Shown: piece after piece, positions 17,980 to 25,348 of the stretch | How positions within the stretch are numbered: the stretch's first letter is position 1 | Layout: each line of letters begins with the position of its first letter | Assembly: GCF_030697375.1 (NCBI RefSeq) | Contig: NZ_JAUYQD010000018.1 | Location: 62,001-126,000 of the forward strand | DNA: 64,000 nt | Reading direction: 5' to 3' | From: Rhodoferax sp. | Lineage (GTDB): Bacteria > Pseudomonadota > Gammaproteobacteria > Burkholderiales > Burkholderiaceae_C | The notes under the pieces: generated by a model | Seen by the model: the letters and a program-made list of their open reading frames with translations, nothing else | Databases searched by the model: none | What the model was told of the DNA's origin: nothing | Program-made: the position numbers and the translations under genes

Positions 17980-19581
17980 TCAAAAACTGAGCATCAAATT
18001 GCTGCTCTTTGTCGCCGTAGGTCTATTGGCTCCCTGCGTACCGTCCCCCAACTTGAACACAGCAACGGCCTGCACTTGCGCGTTGGCCAGCGTCATCAGA
18101 CTGGACGCCGCCGCAGCCATCTGCTCCACCAAGGCCGCATTTTGCTGCGTTGCCTGGTCGATTTGGGAGATGGCTTCTCCCACTTGGGCCACACCCGAGG
18201 CCTGCTCCAGGCTGGCCGCGCTGATTTCACCCATGATGTCGGTCACCCGCCGGATGGCACTGACCACTTCGGTCATGGTGGTCCCCGCCCGGTCCACCAG
18301 TGCAGAGCCCAGTTCAACCCGTTCCACACTGGAGCCGATCAAACTCTTGATTTCCCTGGCCGCTTGCGCGCTACGCCCGGCCAGAGAACGTACTTCTGAC
18401 GCCACCACCGCAAAACCTCGCCCTTGCTCACCCGCCCGGGCGGCTTCCACTGCCGCATTCAAGGCCAATATATTGGTCTGAAAAGCAATACCATCGATGA
18501 CACTAATGATGTCCGCGATTTTGCGTGACGACTCATTGATCAATTTCATGGTTTGAACCACCTGCCCGACGACATCGCCTCCCTGTCCGGCCACGGTAGA
18601 GGCGCGCAGGGCCAGTTGGTTGGCTTGGCGTGCATTGTCGGCATTGTGTTTGACATTGTCATTGAGTTCCTCCATGGACGCCGCGGTTTGCTCCAAAGCG
18701 CTGGCCTGCTGCTCCGTGCGTGCCGAGAGGTCATGGTTGCCTTGCGCAATTTCTGAACTCGCCGTGGCGACGCCCTGTGAACCTGAACGCACCGTGGACA
18801 CCACACCGGCCAGACTGGACTGCATTTGCTGCAACGCCGCCAGCATCAGGGCGGTTTCGCTCTGGCCCGCACCGGCTATGTCTTGGGTCAGGTCACCGCT
18901 GGCGATGTGGTTGGCGATGTTGACGGCGGCATTGATCGGCACCGTAATGGCTTTGATCAACAACCATGCGGCCGCACTGCCCAGCACCAGGACCACCACC
19001 ACAATGGCCATGAAAACCCGAATGCTGTCGCTGTACTTGCTGTCGGCAAGCCCATACTCCACCTTGACCGCACCGAGTTGCTGGACCATCAATTGGTTCA
19101 ACTCCTTGTCTGCGGCATGGATGGGACCTTCCAAGTCGAGCACGACCAAGGTGGTCTTCAGCCTGTCCCCTTTTTCAAGCGATGCAAGAAGTTCCGACAG
19201 GGCGGGCTTGGCTTTGGCAAAACTCGCGTTCACGCTGGCAATGCTGCGCTTTTCTTCCTCCGAGTGCTCCGATGTGGTGAAGGCGGCCCAGTCACTGTCC
19301 GCGACCGCGAGGCCCTTGCGCATTTCAGTCCATGCGGCTTTGGCATCCAGTGTGCCCAGTGCCACTTGGTTCGCACCGCCCAGCACACCGGACTTGTACA
19401 CATCCGCGATGCCTTTGAGCTGCGCCAGGGGGATCAGGCGGTCGTGGTAAATGGTGCGAATGGACTGGTTGGTGTCTTTGGCGATGTAAATCCCAAACAA
19501 GGCCACCAGCGCCACCATGGCCATGAGCCCGGCAGCACCCAGTGTCATCCGGGTGGAAATCCGAAGGTCCGTCAGTTTCAT
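17980..19581 (-). CDS. Methyl-accepting chemotaxis protein
   Basis: A 533-residue inner-membrane chemoreceptor. TM1 is at about residues 11-31 ([20 protein letters not shown]), a periplasmic four-helix-bundle-like ligand domain follows to about 190, then TM2 ([22 protein letters not shown]), HAMP and the long cytoplasmic signalling coiled coil with the tip [30 protein letters not shown] that contacts CheA/CheW. No NWETF-type C-terminal pentapeptide is present. ATG 19581 is preceded by GGAG. It is co-directional with, and 33-38 bp from, genes for a periplasmic sugar-binding protein, an Lcl-domain protein and a histidine kinase, suggesting that liganded binding protein is one of its inputs, as RbsB is for Trg. 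Confidence 0.93.
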   Translation of the reverse strand: MKLTDLRISTRMTLGAAGLMAMVALVALFGIYIAKDTNQSIRTIYHDRLIPLAQLKGIADVYKSGVLGGANQVALGTLDAKAAWTEMRKGLAVADSDWAAFTTSEHSEEEKRSIASVNASFAKAKPALSELLASLEKGDRLKTTLVVLDLEGPIHAADKELNQLMVQQLGAVKVEYGLADSKYSDSIRVFMAIVVVVLVLGSAAAWLLIKAITVPINAAVNIANHIASGDLTQDIAGAGQSETALMLAALQQMQSSLAGVVSTVRSGSQGVATASSEIAQGNHDLSARTEQQASALEQTAASMEELNDNVKHNADNARQANQLALRASTVAGQGGDVVGQVVQTMKLINESSRKIADIISVIDGIAFQTNILALNAAVEAARAGEQGRGFAVVASEVRSLAGRSAQAAREIKSLIGSSVERVELGSALVDRAGTTMTEVVSAIRRVTDIMGEISAASLEQASGVAQVGEAISQIDQATQQNAALVEQMAAAASSLMTLANAQVQAVAVFKLGDGTQGANRPTATKSSNLMLSF

Positions 19582-19619
19582 CAAATTGCTCCAATCGATT
19601 GCGGCTTGCGCGGGGACAT

Positions 19620-20162
19620 TCAGTTGCCCGATCTCACCAGTCGCAACTGAAATTCGTTGCTTTTGATTTCATAGGTCAACTCGCCTTTACCGTATTTGAG
19701 GCCCCAGGCGTAATCGGGCAAAGGCGCATAGCTGGAACCCGCCCACAAAAACGTGCTGTCGGGGTCGCCAAACCACTTGGTATTGAGGGCCGGTTCGCTG
19801 CAGGCCAGGTCCACCAAGGTCATGAGTTCAAAGTGGCTGGGGATACGCCAGGGGTTGCCCTTGGTGCTGGGCAAGGCCTTGACGTAGTCCACCGACGCCT
19901 GCCAGCCCATGCTCAGCGCCGTGCCCGTGCATTTCTGCGAAACCCGATTCCACACTTTGCCCGCCAAGCAGCGCTGCCACACAAAAGAAGTTGCGCTGTC
20001 AACCACTTCACTGCCATGGCTCTGGGGTGCGGCGAAATAACTCGCATCGGGGTGGATGGCCGCCCGCTCACACTTGGCGCTTGCAAAACCCGCGCACAGG
20101 CCCCAAGCCAAGAGGCACAACGTCGCCTTGCGGCCCGCCACCAAGGTCATCATGTGGCTCAT
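19620..20162 (-). CDS. Exported DUF1566 (Lcl-domain) protein
   Basis: A 180-residue exported protein with a signal peptide ([18 protein letters not shown]) and a DUF1566/Lcl C-terminal domain: [33 protein letters not shown] and [23 protein letters not shown]. Lcl domains are C-type-lectin-like folds seen in surface and collagen-like proteins. Its role here is unknown; a periplasmic accessory to the sugar-binding protein or chemoreceptor is possible. The ATG at 20162 overlaps the stop of the binding-protein gene as ATGA, so the two are translated together. Confidence 0.75.
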   Translation of the reverse strand: MSHMMTLVAGRKATLCLLAWGLCAGFASAKCERAAIHPDASYFAAPQSHGSEVVDSATSFVWQRCLAGKVWNRVSQKCTGTALSMGWQASVDYVKALPSTKGNPWRIPSHFELMTLVDLACSEPALNTKWFGDPDSTFLWAGSSYAPLPDYAWGLKYGKGELTYEIKSNEFQLRLVRSGN

Positions 20163-21142
20163 CCTTTTTTCCCCCAGCACAGTTGCGTTCCGGTATGGAC
20201 ATCCTTGCTGTCCACTCCCGCCAGCGGGGTGCCCGTGATCAGGTTCACGCCGGTGTCTACATAGCCCTCAGCTTTTTTGCCAGACCTTGCGTAGTGCACC
20301 CCCGCCGCCAAGCCCCTGGCCGCCATGCGCAAGGGGTACTGTTGGGAGGTCGCCGCAATTTTTCCCGCCCCCACATCGGCCACCCCATTGCACCCGCCGT
20401 CCACCGACACGATGACAACCGCGCCGGCTTTGCCCACTTTTTGCAATGCCGCGTAGGCGCCGGTGGCGGCTGGTTCATTGATGGTGTAGACCAGATTGAT
20501 GCCGGGGTTCTTCTGCAGACAGCTTGCCATGGCCACCTCACCTTTGGCGGCATCACCAAAACTGTCCGCCATACACACCACCGCAGGCGCCGCGGACAAG
20601 TCGTTGGAACTGGCATCCGCGGCGGCCAGTCCAAAACCGTGCATGAAACCGTTGTGGCGCTGCGCGCCCACCGGGTGGCCGGGGAACAGGTCCAGCGTGG
20701 CGATCTTGGCGGGCTTGCCCGCCAAGGCGGCTTTGGCGTATTGCCCAATCAGGACGCCCGCCTGGTAGTTGTTGGTGGCAAACAAGGCATCGGCACCTTC
20801 AAAGGGGCTGTCCAGTGCAATCACCTGCACGCCCTTGGCCTTGATTTTTTTGACCGTCGGAACGATGGCGTCGCCGTTGGAGGCGATCAAAATGGTTTTC
20901 ACCCCGGCCAGGGTCATGCTCTCCATCGCGGCAATTTGCGTGGCCGTGTCACCGTCCTGGGCACCTGCGGCGGTGAGCAAGCTCGCACCCAGCTTCCTGG
21001 CCTCGGCTTTGGCGCCTTCTCTCATTTTCACAAAAAACGGGTTGCCCTCGGTCTTGGTGATGAGGCCAATCAACACGGACCCTTGGGCGCATACACCGCC
21101 AGACAGCAAGGCCAAACCGGCAGAAACCAACATGTGCTTCAT
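20159..21142 (-). CDS. Second copy of the FrcB-like periplasmic sugar-binding protein
   Basis: A 327-residue binding protein with signal peptide (MLVSAGLALLSGGVCA), strikingly similar to the transporter binding protein at 12118-13107: IGLITKTEGNPFFVKMREGA, VIALDSPFEGADALFATNN, AKIATLDLFPGHPVGAQRHN, VYTINEPAATGAY, and the C-terminal GVDSKD and LCWG segments are shared. Unlike that protein it has no adjacent permease or ATPase. It heads an operon with an Lcl-domain protein, a chemoreceptor and a histidine kinase, so it probably acts as a sensory receptor, though it could still feed the same transporter. An operator-like element matching the fructose locus lies about 140 bp upstream. Confidence 0.85.
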   Translation of the reverse strand: MKHMLVSAGLALLSGGVCAQGSVLIGLITKTEGNPFFVKMREGAKAEARKLGASLLTAAGAQDGDTATQIAAMESMTLAGVKTILIASNGDAIVPTVKKIKAKGVQVIALDSPFEGADALFATNNYQAGVLIGQYAKAALAGKPAKIATLDLFPGHPVGAQRHNGFMHGFGLAAADASSNDLSAAPAVVCMADSFGDAAKGEVAMASCLQKNPGINLVYTINEPAATGAYAALQKVGKAGAVVIVSVDGGCNGVADVGAGKIAATSQQYPLRMAARGLAAGVHYARSGKKAEGYVDTGVNLITGTPLAGVDSKDVHTGTQLCWGKKG

Positions 21143-21268
21143 TTGTAATTACCGCTTGAATTGCAAGAAATGCCAAACACCACCTCGGCACGCGCTGGAG
21201 AAGAACCAGCCAGAGATGTGCGACTGTGAAAGATGCCCTGGCCTGAGGGATTGGGGAGTGGAACAGGC

Positions 21269-21302
21269 TGTGATTTTATTAACTAAATCACATTTATTTA
21301 AT
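21269..21302. promoter_or_regulatory. Operator-like inverted repeats upstream of the sugar-sensing operon
   Basis: ACTAAAT-N7-ATTTAAT at 21282-21302 repeats the fructose-locus element (ACTAAAT-N7-ATTTAGT at 11988-12008) with one mismatch in fourteen. It overlaps a second perfect inverted repeat, TGTGATTT-N8-AAATCACA, at 21269-21292. The site is AT-rich in a GC-rich region and about 130 bp upstream of the binding-protein start at 21142. A shared regulator, probably the ROK protein, is inferred. Confidence 0.6.
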
Positions 21303-21382
21303 TATGGTTAACCCTTACGGGCCCTGCACAAGGTGTGCCTCTCCGAGGCGACTGGAGTTGGCGCGAACTTCGTTCCCTGCGC

Positions 21383-22483
21383 TCAAGGCCGCTGGGGCAG
21401 GCTCTTTTTGACGTTCGCCCAGTCGATGGCCAGCGGCTGCCAAGGCCCCCGCTGCGTCGCCACCTGCGCCTGCAGCCATGCAGCCCGGTCTTCGGGCGCC
21501 GGGTGGGTGGACAACCACTGGGGAACGCCCACGCCCTTTTCCTTGGCAGCCAGCTTTTGCATGAAAACCACCATGGCGCCCGGATCAATACCCGCAGCCA
21601 CCAGCCGACGCAGCCCCTCGGCATCGGCCGCCCGCTCGGCTTCCCGCGAAAACTGCCGCTCCAGCAGGTGGGACAGCAGGCCTGGCACCGCCACACCGGT
21701 GGCATCGCCCAGGAGCACGGCACCGGCTTGCAGGCCCAGGCTTTTGACCACGCCTTGCAGGCCATGGCGCAATTCAGCGTGGGCCACTTCGTGGGCCAGC
21801 ACAGCGGCCACTTCTTCGGGGGTATCGGCCGCTTGCAACAAGCCGGAGAACACCACGACCACACCGCCCGGCGCGGCAAAGGCGTTGATGTCGGGGTGGT
21901 CCACCAGCAACCAGCGGTATTGGTAGGGCGAACCGGGGACCAGTTTTTCACCCATCTGCCGAAGGGCATCGACCGCCGGACCTCGGTCCACCCAGCGCAT
22001 CTGCGCCTGGGTTTGGGCCAGCACCAAGTCACCCAGCTTGGCATCCATGGCCGGTGGCACCCACTGCACCACCCAGGCCGCCACCGCGTCACTGCGAACC
22101 ACCAAGGCCACCAAGGCGGCCAGGGGCACGGACAGGCACAGCACCAGCGCTGCGATACCCCAGCGCCAACGCGCCCGGACACGGCTTTGCGTGCGTTGCG
22201 CACCAGAAACCTGTGCCCGCCACTGCGGCGGTAGGCCTTCTAAAAACGCGGCCTGAGCCGCTCCCGCATCCACAAAAAAGACAAACTCACCCTCCAGCGC
22301 CTGCCAACTCAGCCGCAGTTGTTCGGCATTGAAGCCACCGCCGGTGATGTGGGGGTCTGCCCCTATTTCCAGGTGCAGGTTGGGGGTTTGCAGCAACAAC
22401 TGGCCGTGTTGCCATTGCGCCTGGGCCGCCTCGCCCGTCCCGGCCAAGCCGGGGCCAAACAAACGCCCGGTGAAAAGCGCCAT
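21383..22483 (-). CDS. M48-family zinc metallopeptidase, membrane-bound
   Basis: A 366-residue protein with one clear transmembrane segment (WGIAALVLCLSVPLAALVALVV, about 130-150) and an M48 peptidase domain. The zinc site is VLAHEVAHAELRHGLQGVV (HExxH), followed by EREADAEGLRR-like AERAADAEGLRRLV supplying the third ligand, and STHPAPEDRAAWL. The domain order of N-terminal extension, one TM, then peptidase fits YfgC/LoiP-like or Ste24-like quality-control proteases. The ATG at 22483 overlaps the AIM24 gene stop by one base (TGATG), so it belongs to the DedA-AIM24-M48 operon. A membrane or envelope housekeeping role is inferred. Confidence 0.85.
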   Translation of the reverse strand: MALFTGRLFGPGLAGTGEAAQAQWQHGQLLLQTPNLHLEIGADPHITGGGFNAEQLRLSWQALEGEFVFFVDAGAAQAAFLEGLPPQWRAQVSGAQRTQSRVRARWRWGIAALVLCLSVPLAALVALVVRSDAVAAWVVQWVPPAMDAKLGDLVLAQTQAQMRWVDRGPAVDALRQMGEKLVPGSPYQYRWLLVDHPDINAFAAPGGVVVVFSGLLQAADTPEEVAAVLAHEVAHAELRHGLQGVVKSLGLQAGAVLLGDATGVAVPGLLSHLLERQFSREAERAADAEGLRRLVAAGIDPGAMVVFMQKLAAKEKGVGVPQWLSTHPAPEDRAAWLQAQVATQRGPWQPLAIDWANVKKSLPQRP

Positions 22484-23292
22484 CAGTCGTCGCTGTCGCC
22501 ACCCAGCAAACCACCCAGTACCCCTGCACCCAGCAAGGAGCCCTGGTCGGCCGAGCGGCCACCGGCCGCCGGAGCGGACAGGATGATGCGGTTGGCCAAG
22601 CGTGACAGCGGCAGGGACTGCAGCCATATTTTTCCGGGGCCGCGCAGGGTGGCAAAAAACAGGCCTTCGCCGCCAAAAATGGCCGACTTGATCTTGCCCA
22701 CGAACTGGATGTCAAAGTCCACCGAGGGCTGGAAGGCCACCACGCAGCCGGTATCCACCCGCAGGGATTCACCCGGGGCCAGCGTGCGCTCCATCAGCGT
22801 GCCACCGGCGTGCACAAAGGCCATGCCGTCACCATCGAGCTTTTGCATGATGAAGCCCTCGCCGCCAAACAGGCCCACACCCAGCTTTTTCTGGAACGCA
22901 ATGCCCAGAGCCACGCCTTTGGCCGCGCACAGGAACGAGTCCTTCTGGCAGATCAGGGTGCCGCCGAGCTGCGCCAGGTCCATGGGAACAATCTTGCCGG
23001 GGTATGGTGCGGCAAACGCCACCCGCCGCTTGCCATCGGCTTCGTTGTGAAAAACGGTGGTGAACAGGCCTTCACCGGTGATCAGGCGTTTGCCCGCCCC
23101 CATGAGCTTGCCGAAAAAGCCGCCTTGCTGGGCGGAGCCGTCACCAAAAATGGTGTCCATCTGGATGCCGTCTTGCATGTACATCATCACGCCGGCTTCC
23201 CCCACGGCGGCCTCGCCCGGGTCCAGCTCGACCTCGATGTACTGCATTTCAGCGCCAAAAATCTCGTAATCCACCACGTCCATTGCCATCAT
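22483..23292 (-). CDS. AIM24 / TIGR00266 family protein
   Basis: A 269-residue protein of the AIM24 (TIGR00266) family: a double-psi-like beta fold with repeated glycine-rich strands such as [76 protein letters not shown] and [21 protein letters not shown]. Bacterial members have no settled function; mitochondrial AIM24 affects inner-membrane organisation. The C-terminus is a Gly/Leu/Asp-rich tail ([19 protein letters not shown]). AGGAG precedes the first of two adjacent ATG codons. It is flanked by a DedA protein and an M48 peptidase. Confidence 0.88.
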   Translation of the reverse strand: MMAMDVVDYEIFGAEMQYIEVELDPGEAAVGEAGVMMYMQDGIQMDTIFGDGSAQQGGFFGKLMGAGKRLITGEGLFTTVFHNEADGKRRVAFAAPYPGKIVPMDLAQLGGTLICQKDSFLCAAKGVALGIAFQKKLGVGLFGGEGFIMQKLDGDGMAFVHAGGTLMERTLAPGESLRVDTGCVVAFQPSVDFDIQFVGKIKSAIFGGEGLFFATLRGPGKIWLQSLPLSRLANRIILSAPAAGGRSADQGSLLGAGVLGGLLGGDSDD

Positions 23293-23327
23293 TCACTCCT
23301 GAAAAAAAGAATAAAAAAACGCTGCAC

Positions 23328-23972
23328 TCACAGGGATGCCTTGCGCCGTGCCTTCCAGGCGCCGAACAGAATCACCAGACCCGGAATAAAAATCATGGCC
23401 CAGATGATTTTGTCCAGGTGCGCTTTCACGAACGGAAAATTGCCAAAGAAATAGCCAATGGTGACGATGCCCACCACCCACAGCGTGCCGCCGGCCACAT
23501 CAAAAAAGGTGAACTTGGCACGGGTCATACTTGCCACACCGGCCACAAAGGGGGCGAAGGTGCGCAAAAACGGCATGAAGCGCGCGGCCACAATGGTGAT
23601 GCCCCCGTACTTCTCGTAAAACGCATGGGCCTGGTCGAAGGCCTTTTTATTGAAAAACCGCGAGTCTTCCCACTGGAACACCTTGGGCCCAAAAAAGCGC
23701 CCGATCGCGTAATTGCTCTGGTTGCCCAGCACCGCTGCCGCCAACAGCAAGCCCACGGCCAGGGGGTAACTCATCAGCCCTACGCCGCACATGGCACCCA
23801 CCACAAACAAGAGCGAATCGCCGGGCAAGAAGGGCATGACCACCACCCCGGTCTCTACAAAGATGACCACAAACAAGAGGGCATAGACCCACAGGCCGTA
23901 GTTTTGGACAAAGGTTTCCAGGTGTTTGTCCACATGGAGAATAAAGTCGATGAGGGTGCTGATGATTTCCAT
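23328..23972 (-). CDS. DedA-family membrane protein
   Basis: A 214-residue membrane protein with five or six hydrophobic segments and the VTT/DedA motifs: FVETGVVVMPFLPGDSLLFVVGAM, GRFFGPKVF, FYEKYGGITIVAARFMPFLRTFAPFVAGVASM and the C-terminal GTLWVVGIVTIGYFFG. DedA proteins are proton-motive-force-dependent lipid-carrier flippases, with members moving undecaprenyl phosphate or phosphatidylethanolamine. The conserved acidic (E in VETG, D in PGDS) and arginine (AARFMPFLRTF) residues are intact. It is the first gene of an operon with AIM24 and M48 genes. Confidence 0.92.
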   Translation of the reverse strand: MEIISTLIDFILHVDKHLETFVQNYGLWVYALLFVVIFVETGVVVMPFLPGDSLLFVVGAMCGVGLMSYPLAVGLLLAAAVLGNQSNYAIGRFFGPKVFQWEDSRFFNKKAFDQAHAFYEKYGGITIVAARFMPFLRTFAPFVAGVASMTRAKFTFFDVAGGTLWVVGIVTIGYFFGNFPFVKAHLDKIIWAMIFIPGLVILFGAWKARRKASL

Positions 23973-24050
23973 GGGGTGGATTATCCCTGTGGCCTACGGG
24001 CGGCTTATTGCGTTATACCGAATCAGACCCACACACAGTGTGGCGAAGCG

Positions 24051-24575
24051 CTAGGGCGGGGACGGGTAGTCGTGAAATCCGTCAAATTGCGCCTTGCCAA
24101 TAGGCACACCCTGGTTGCGCAGGATGGCATAGGCCGCGCTCAGGTGAAAGAAAAAATTGGGCAGTGCGTACTGCAGCAAAAACTCGGGCGCCGGGAGCGA
24201 CACCCGCGCGTTTCCAGCTTGGCTTTCCAGGACCCGCGATTCCCCGCCCACGTATTGCGAAGGCTGCAGCGCCTGGAGCAAGGAGTGCACATACGCGATG
24301 CGCGCCCGAAGTCCGTCGAACGTGGCGGGGAACTCCCCGTAGGGCGGGACGTCCTGGCCCGCCAAGGGGAAACAGGCCCGCAACGCGAAGTTGGCTGCAA
24401 TCAGCACCTGGGTTTCAAACGGCGCCATGTCCGGCGCCAAGCGGGCCAGCAGCAGCACGGCAGGTTCCTGGTGGTGGGAATCCGCATGCGCCTGCGCCGC
24501 GTCGACCAGCCCCAACAGGCGGTCCAGGTAACGCAAGAACACGGGAACGGACGCGTCGTAAAGTCCTAGTGGCAT
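24051..24575 (-). CDS. DUF1993 domain protein
   Basis: A 174-residue protein fitting DUF1993: LYDASVPVFLRYLDRLLGLVDAAQAHAD, a LAPDMAPFETQVLIAANFALRAC block, and the C-terminal PNFFFHLSAAYAILRNQGVPIGKAQFDG. The fold is a DinB-like four-helix bundle; the function is uncharacterised. The start at 24575 (MPLGLYD) is preferred over upstream in-frame codons because it matches the family N-terminus and sits 20 bp after the LysE stop. Ribosome binding site is weak. Confidence 0.8.
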   Translation of the reverse strand: MPLGLYDASVPVFLRYLDRLLGLVDAAQAHADSHHQEPAVLLLARLAPDMAPFETQVLIAANFALRACFPLAGQDVPPYGEFPATFDGLRARIAYVHSLLQALQPSQYVGGESRVLESQAGNARVSLPAPEFLLQYALPNFFFHLSAAYAILRNQGVPIGKAQFDGFHDYPSPP

Positions 24576-24594
24576 GGAAACACCTGTACCGCCA

Positions 24595-25206
24595 TCACCG
24601 CTTGGCCGTGGCCAGGGCGGCACCAAAGAACACAAAGGTGGCGCCTGCGGCCCGGTTCACCGTGCGGCCACCGCGTTCTGAGGTCAGCCAGGTCTTCGCC
24701 TTCTGGGCAAAAAGCGCATACAGGCAATGGATCACCACCACCAGGGTGCTGTAGGTCAGCACCAGTGCGGCAAACTGCAGCGCATAGTGGGCGTCGGGGT
24801 CGATGAACTGCGGGAACACGGACAGGAAAAAGAAAATCGCCTTGGGGTTGGTGAGCTGCAAGGACAGGCCTTCGAAAAAGCGACGGCCAAAGCTGGCCTC
24901 GTGGGCCGATGGCTCGGCAAACTGGAATGCAGGTGCGCGCCACAGGCGCAGCCCCAAGTAAATAAGGTAGGCCGCGCCCAGGAATTTCAACACCGTGAAG
25001 GCCAGCGCCGACGCCGCCAACAAGACGCCCACGCTGGTGGCGGAAATGGCCGCCACCGCCAGCGCACCCACCGCAACGCCCAAAATACCGCCCAAGGTGC
25101 CGCGCATGCCATACCGCAGCGCGTTGGTCAGCGTCATGACCACCCCCGGGCCGGGGCTGAGGACCGTGGCCGTGGCTACGAGTAGAAAGAGTGCGTAAAG
25201 CTTCAC
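24595..25206 (-). CDS. LysE/RhtB-family amino-acid exporter
   Basis: A 203-residue inner-membrane exporter with six hydrophobic segments. The GTG at 25206 is preceded by AGGAG, and the protein opens VKLYALFLLVATATVLSPGPGVVM, where SPGPG is the LysE family signature. Further hallmarks are GALRYGMRGTLGGILG, YLGLRLWRAP and LQLTNPKAIFFFLSVFPQFI. Members export amino acids such as lysine, threonine or homoserine lactones; specificity cannot be read from sequence. It precedes the DUF1993 gene and is divergent from mutL. Confidence 0.88.
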   Translation of the reverse strand: MKLYALFLLVATATVLSPGPGVVMTLTNALRYGMRGTLGGILGVAVGALAVAAISATSVGVLLAASALAFTVLKFLGAAYLIYLGLRLWRAPAFQFAEPSAHEASFGRRFFEGLSLQLTNPKAIFFFLSVFPQFIDPDAHYALQFAALVLTYSTLVVVIHCLYALFAQKAKTWLTSERGGRTVNRAAGATFVFFGAALATAKR

Positions 25207-25348
25207 CGGGGTCTCCTGTAGGTCTGCAACGGATACGGCCAGGGTGAACCGTCCTACCCGGCATCGCCGTGGCGTGCCGTGCATTGTAGACAGTGCCCAT
25301 GTTGCCCAGCGCCGCACGGGGGCCTGTGCAAAATCCTAAAATACCCCG

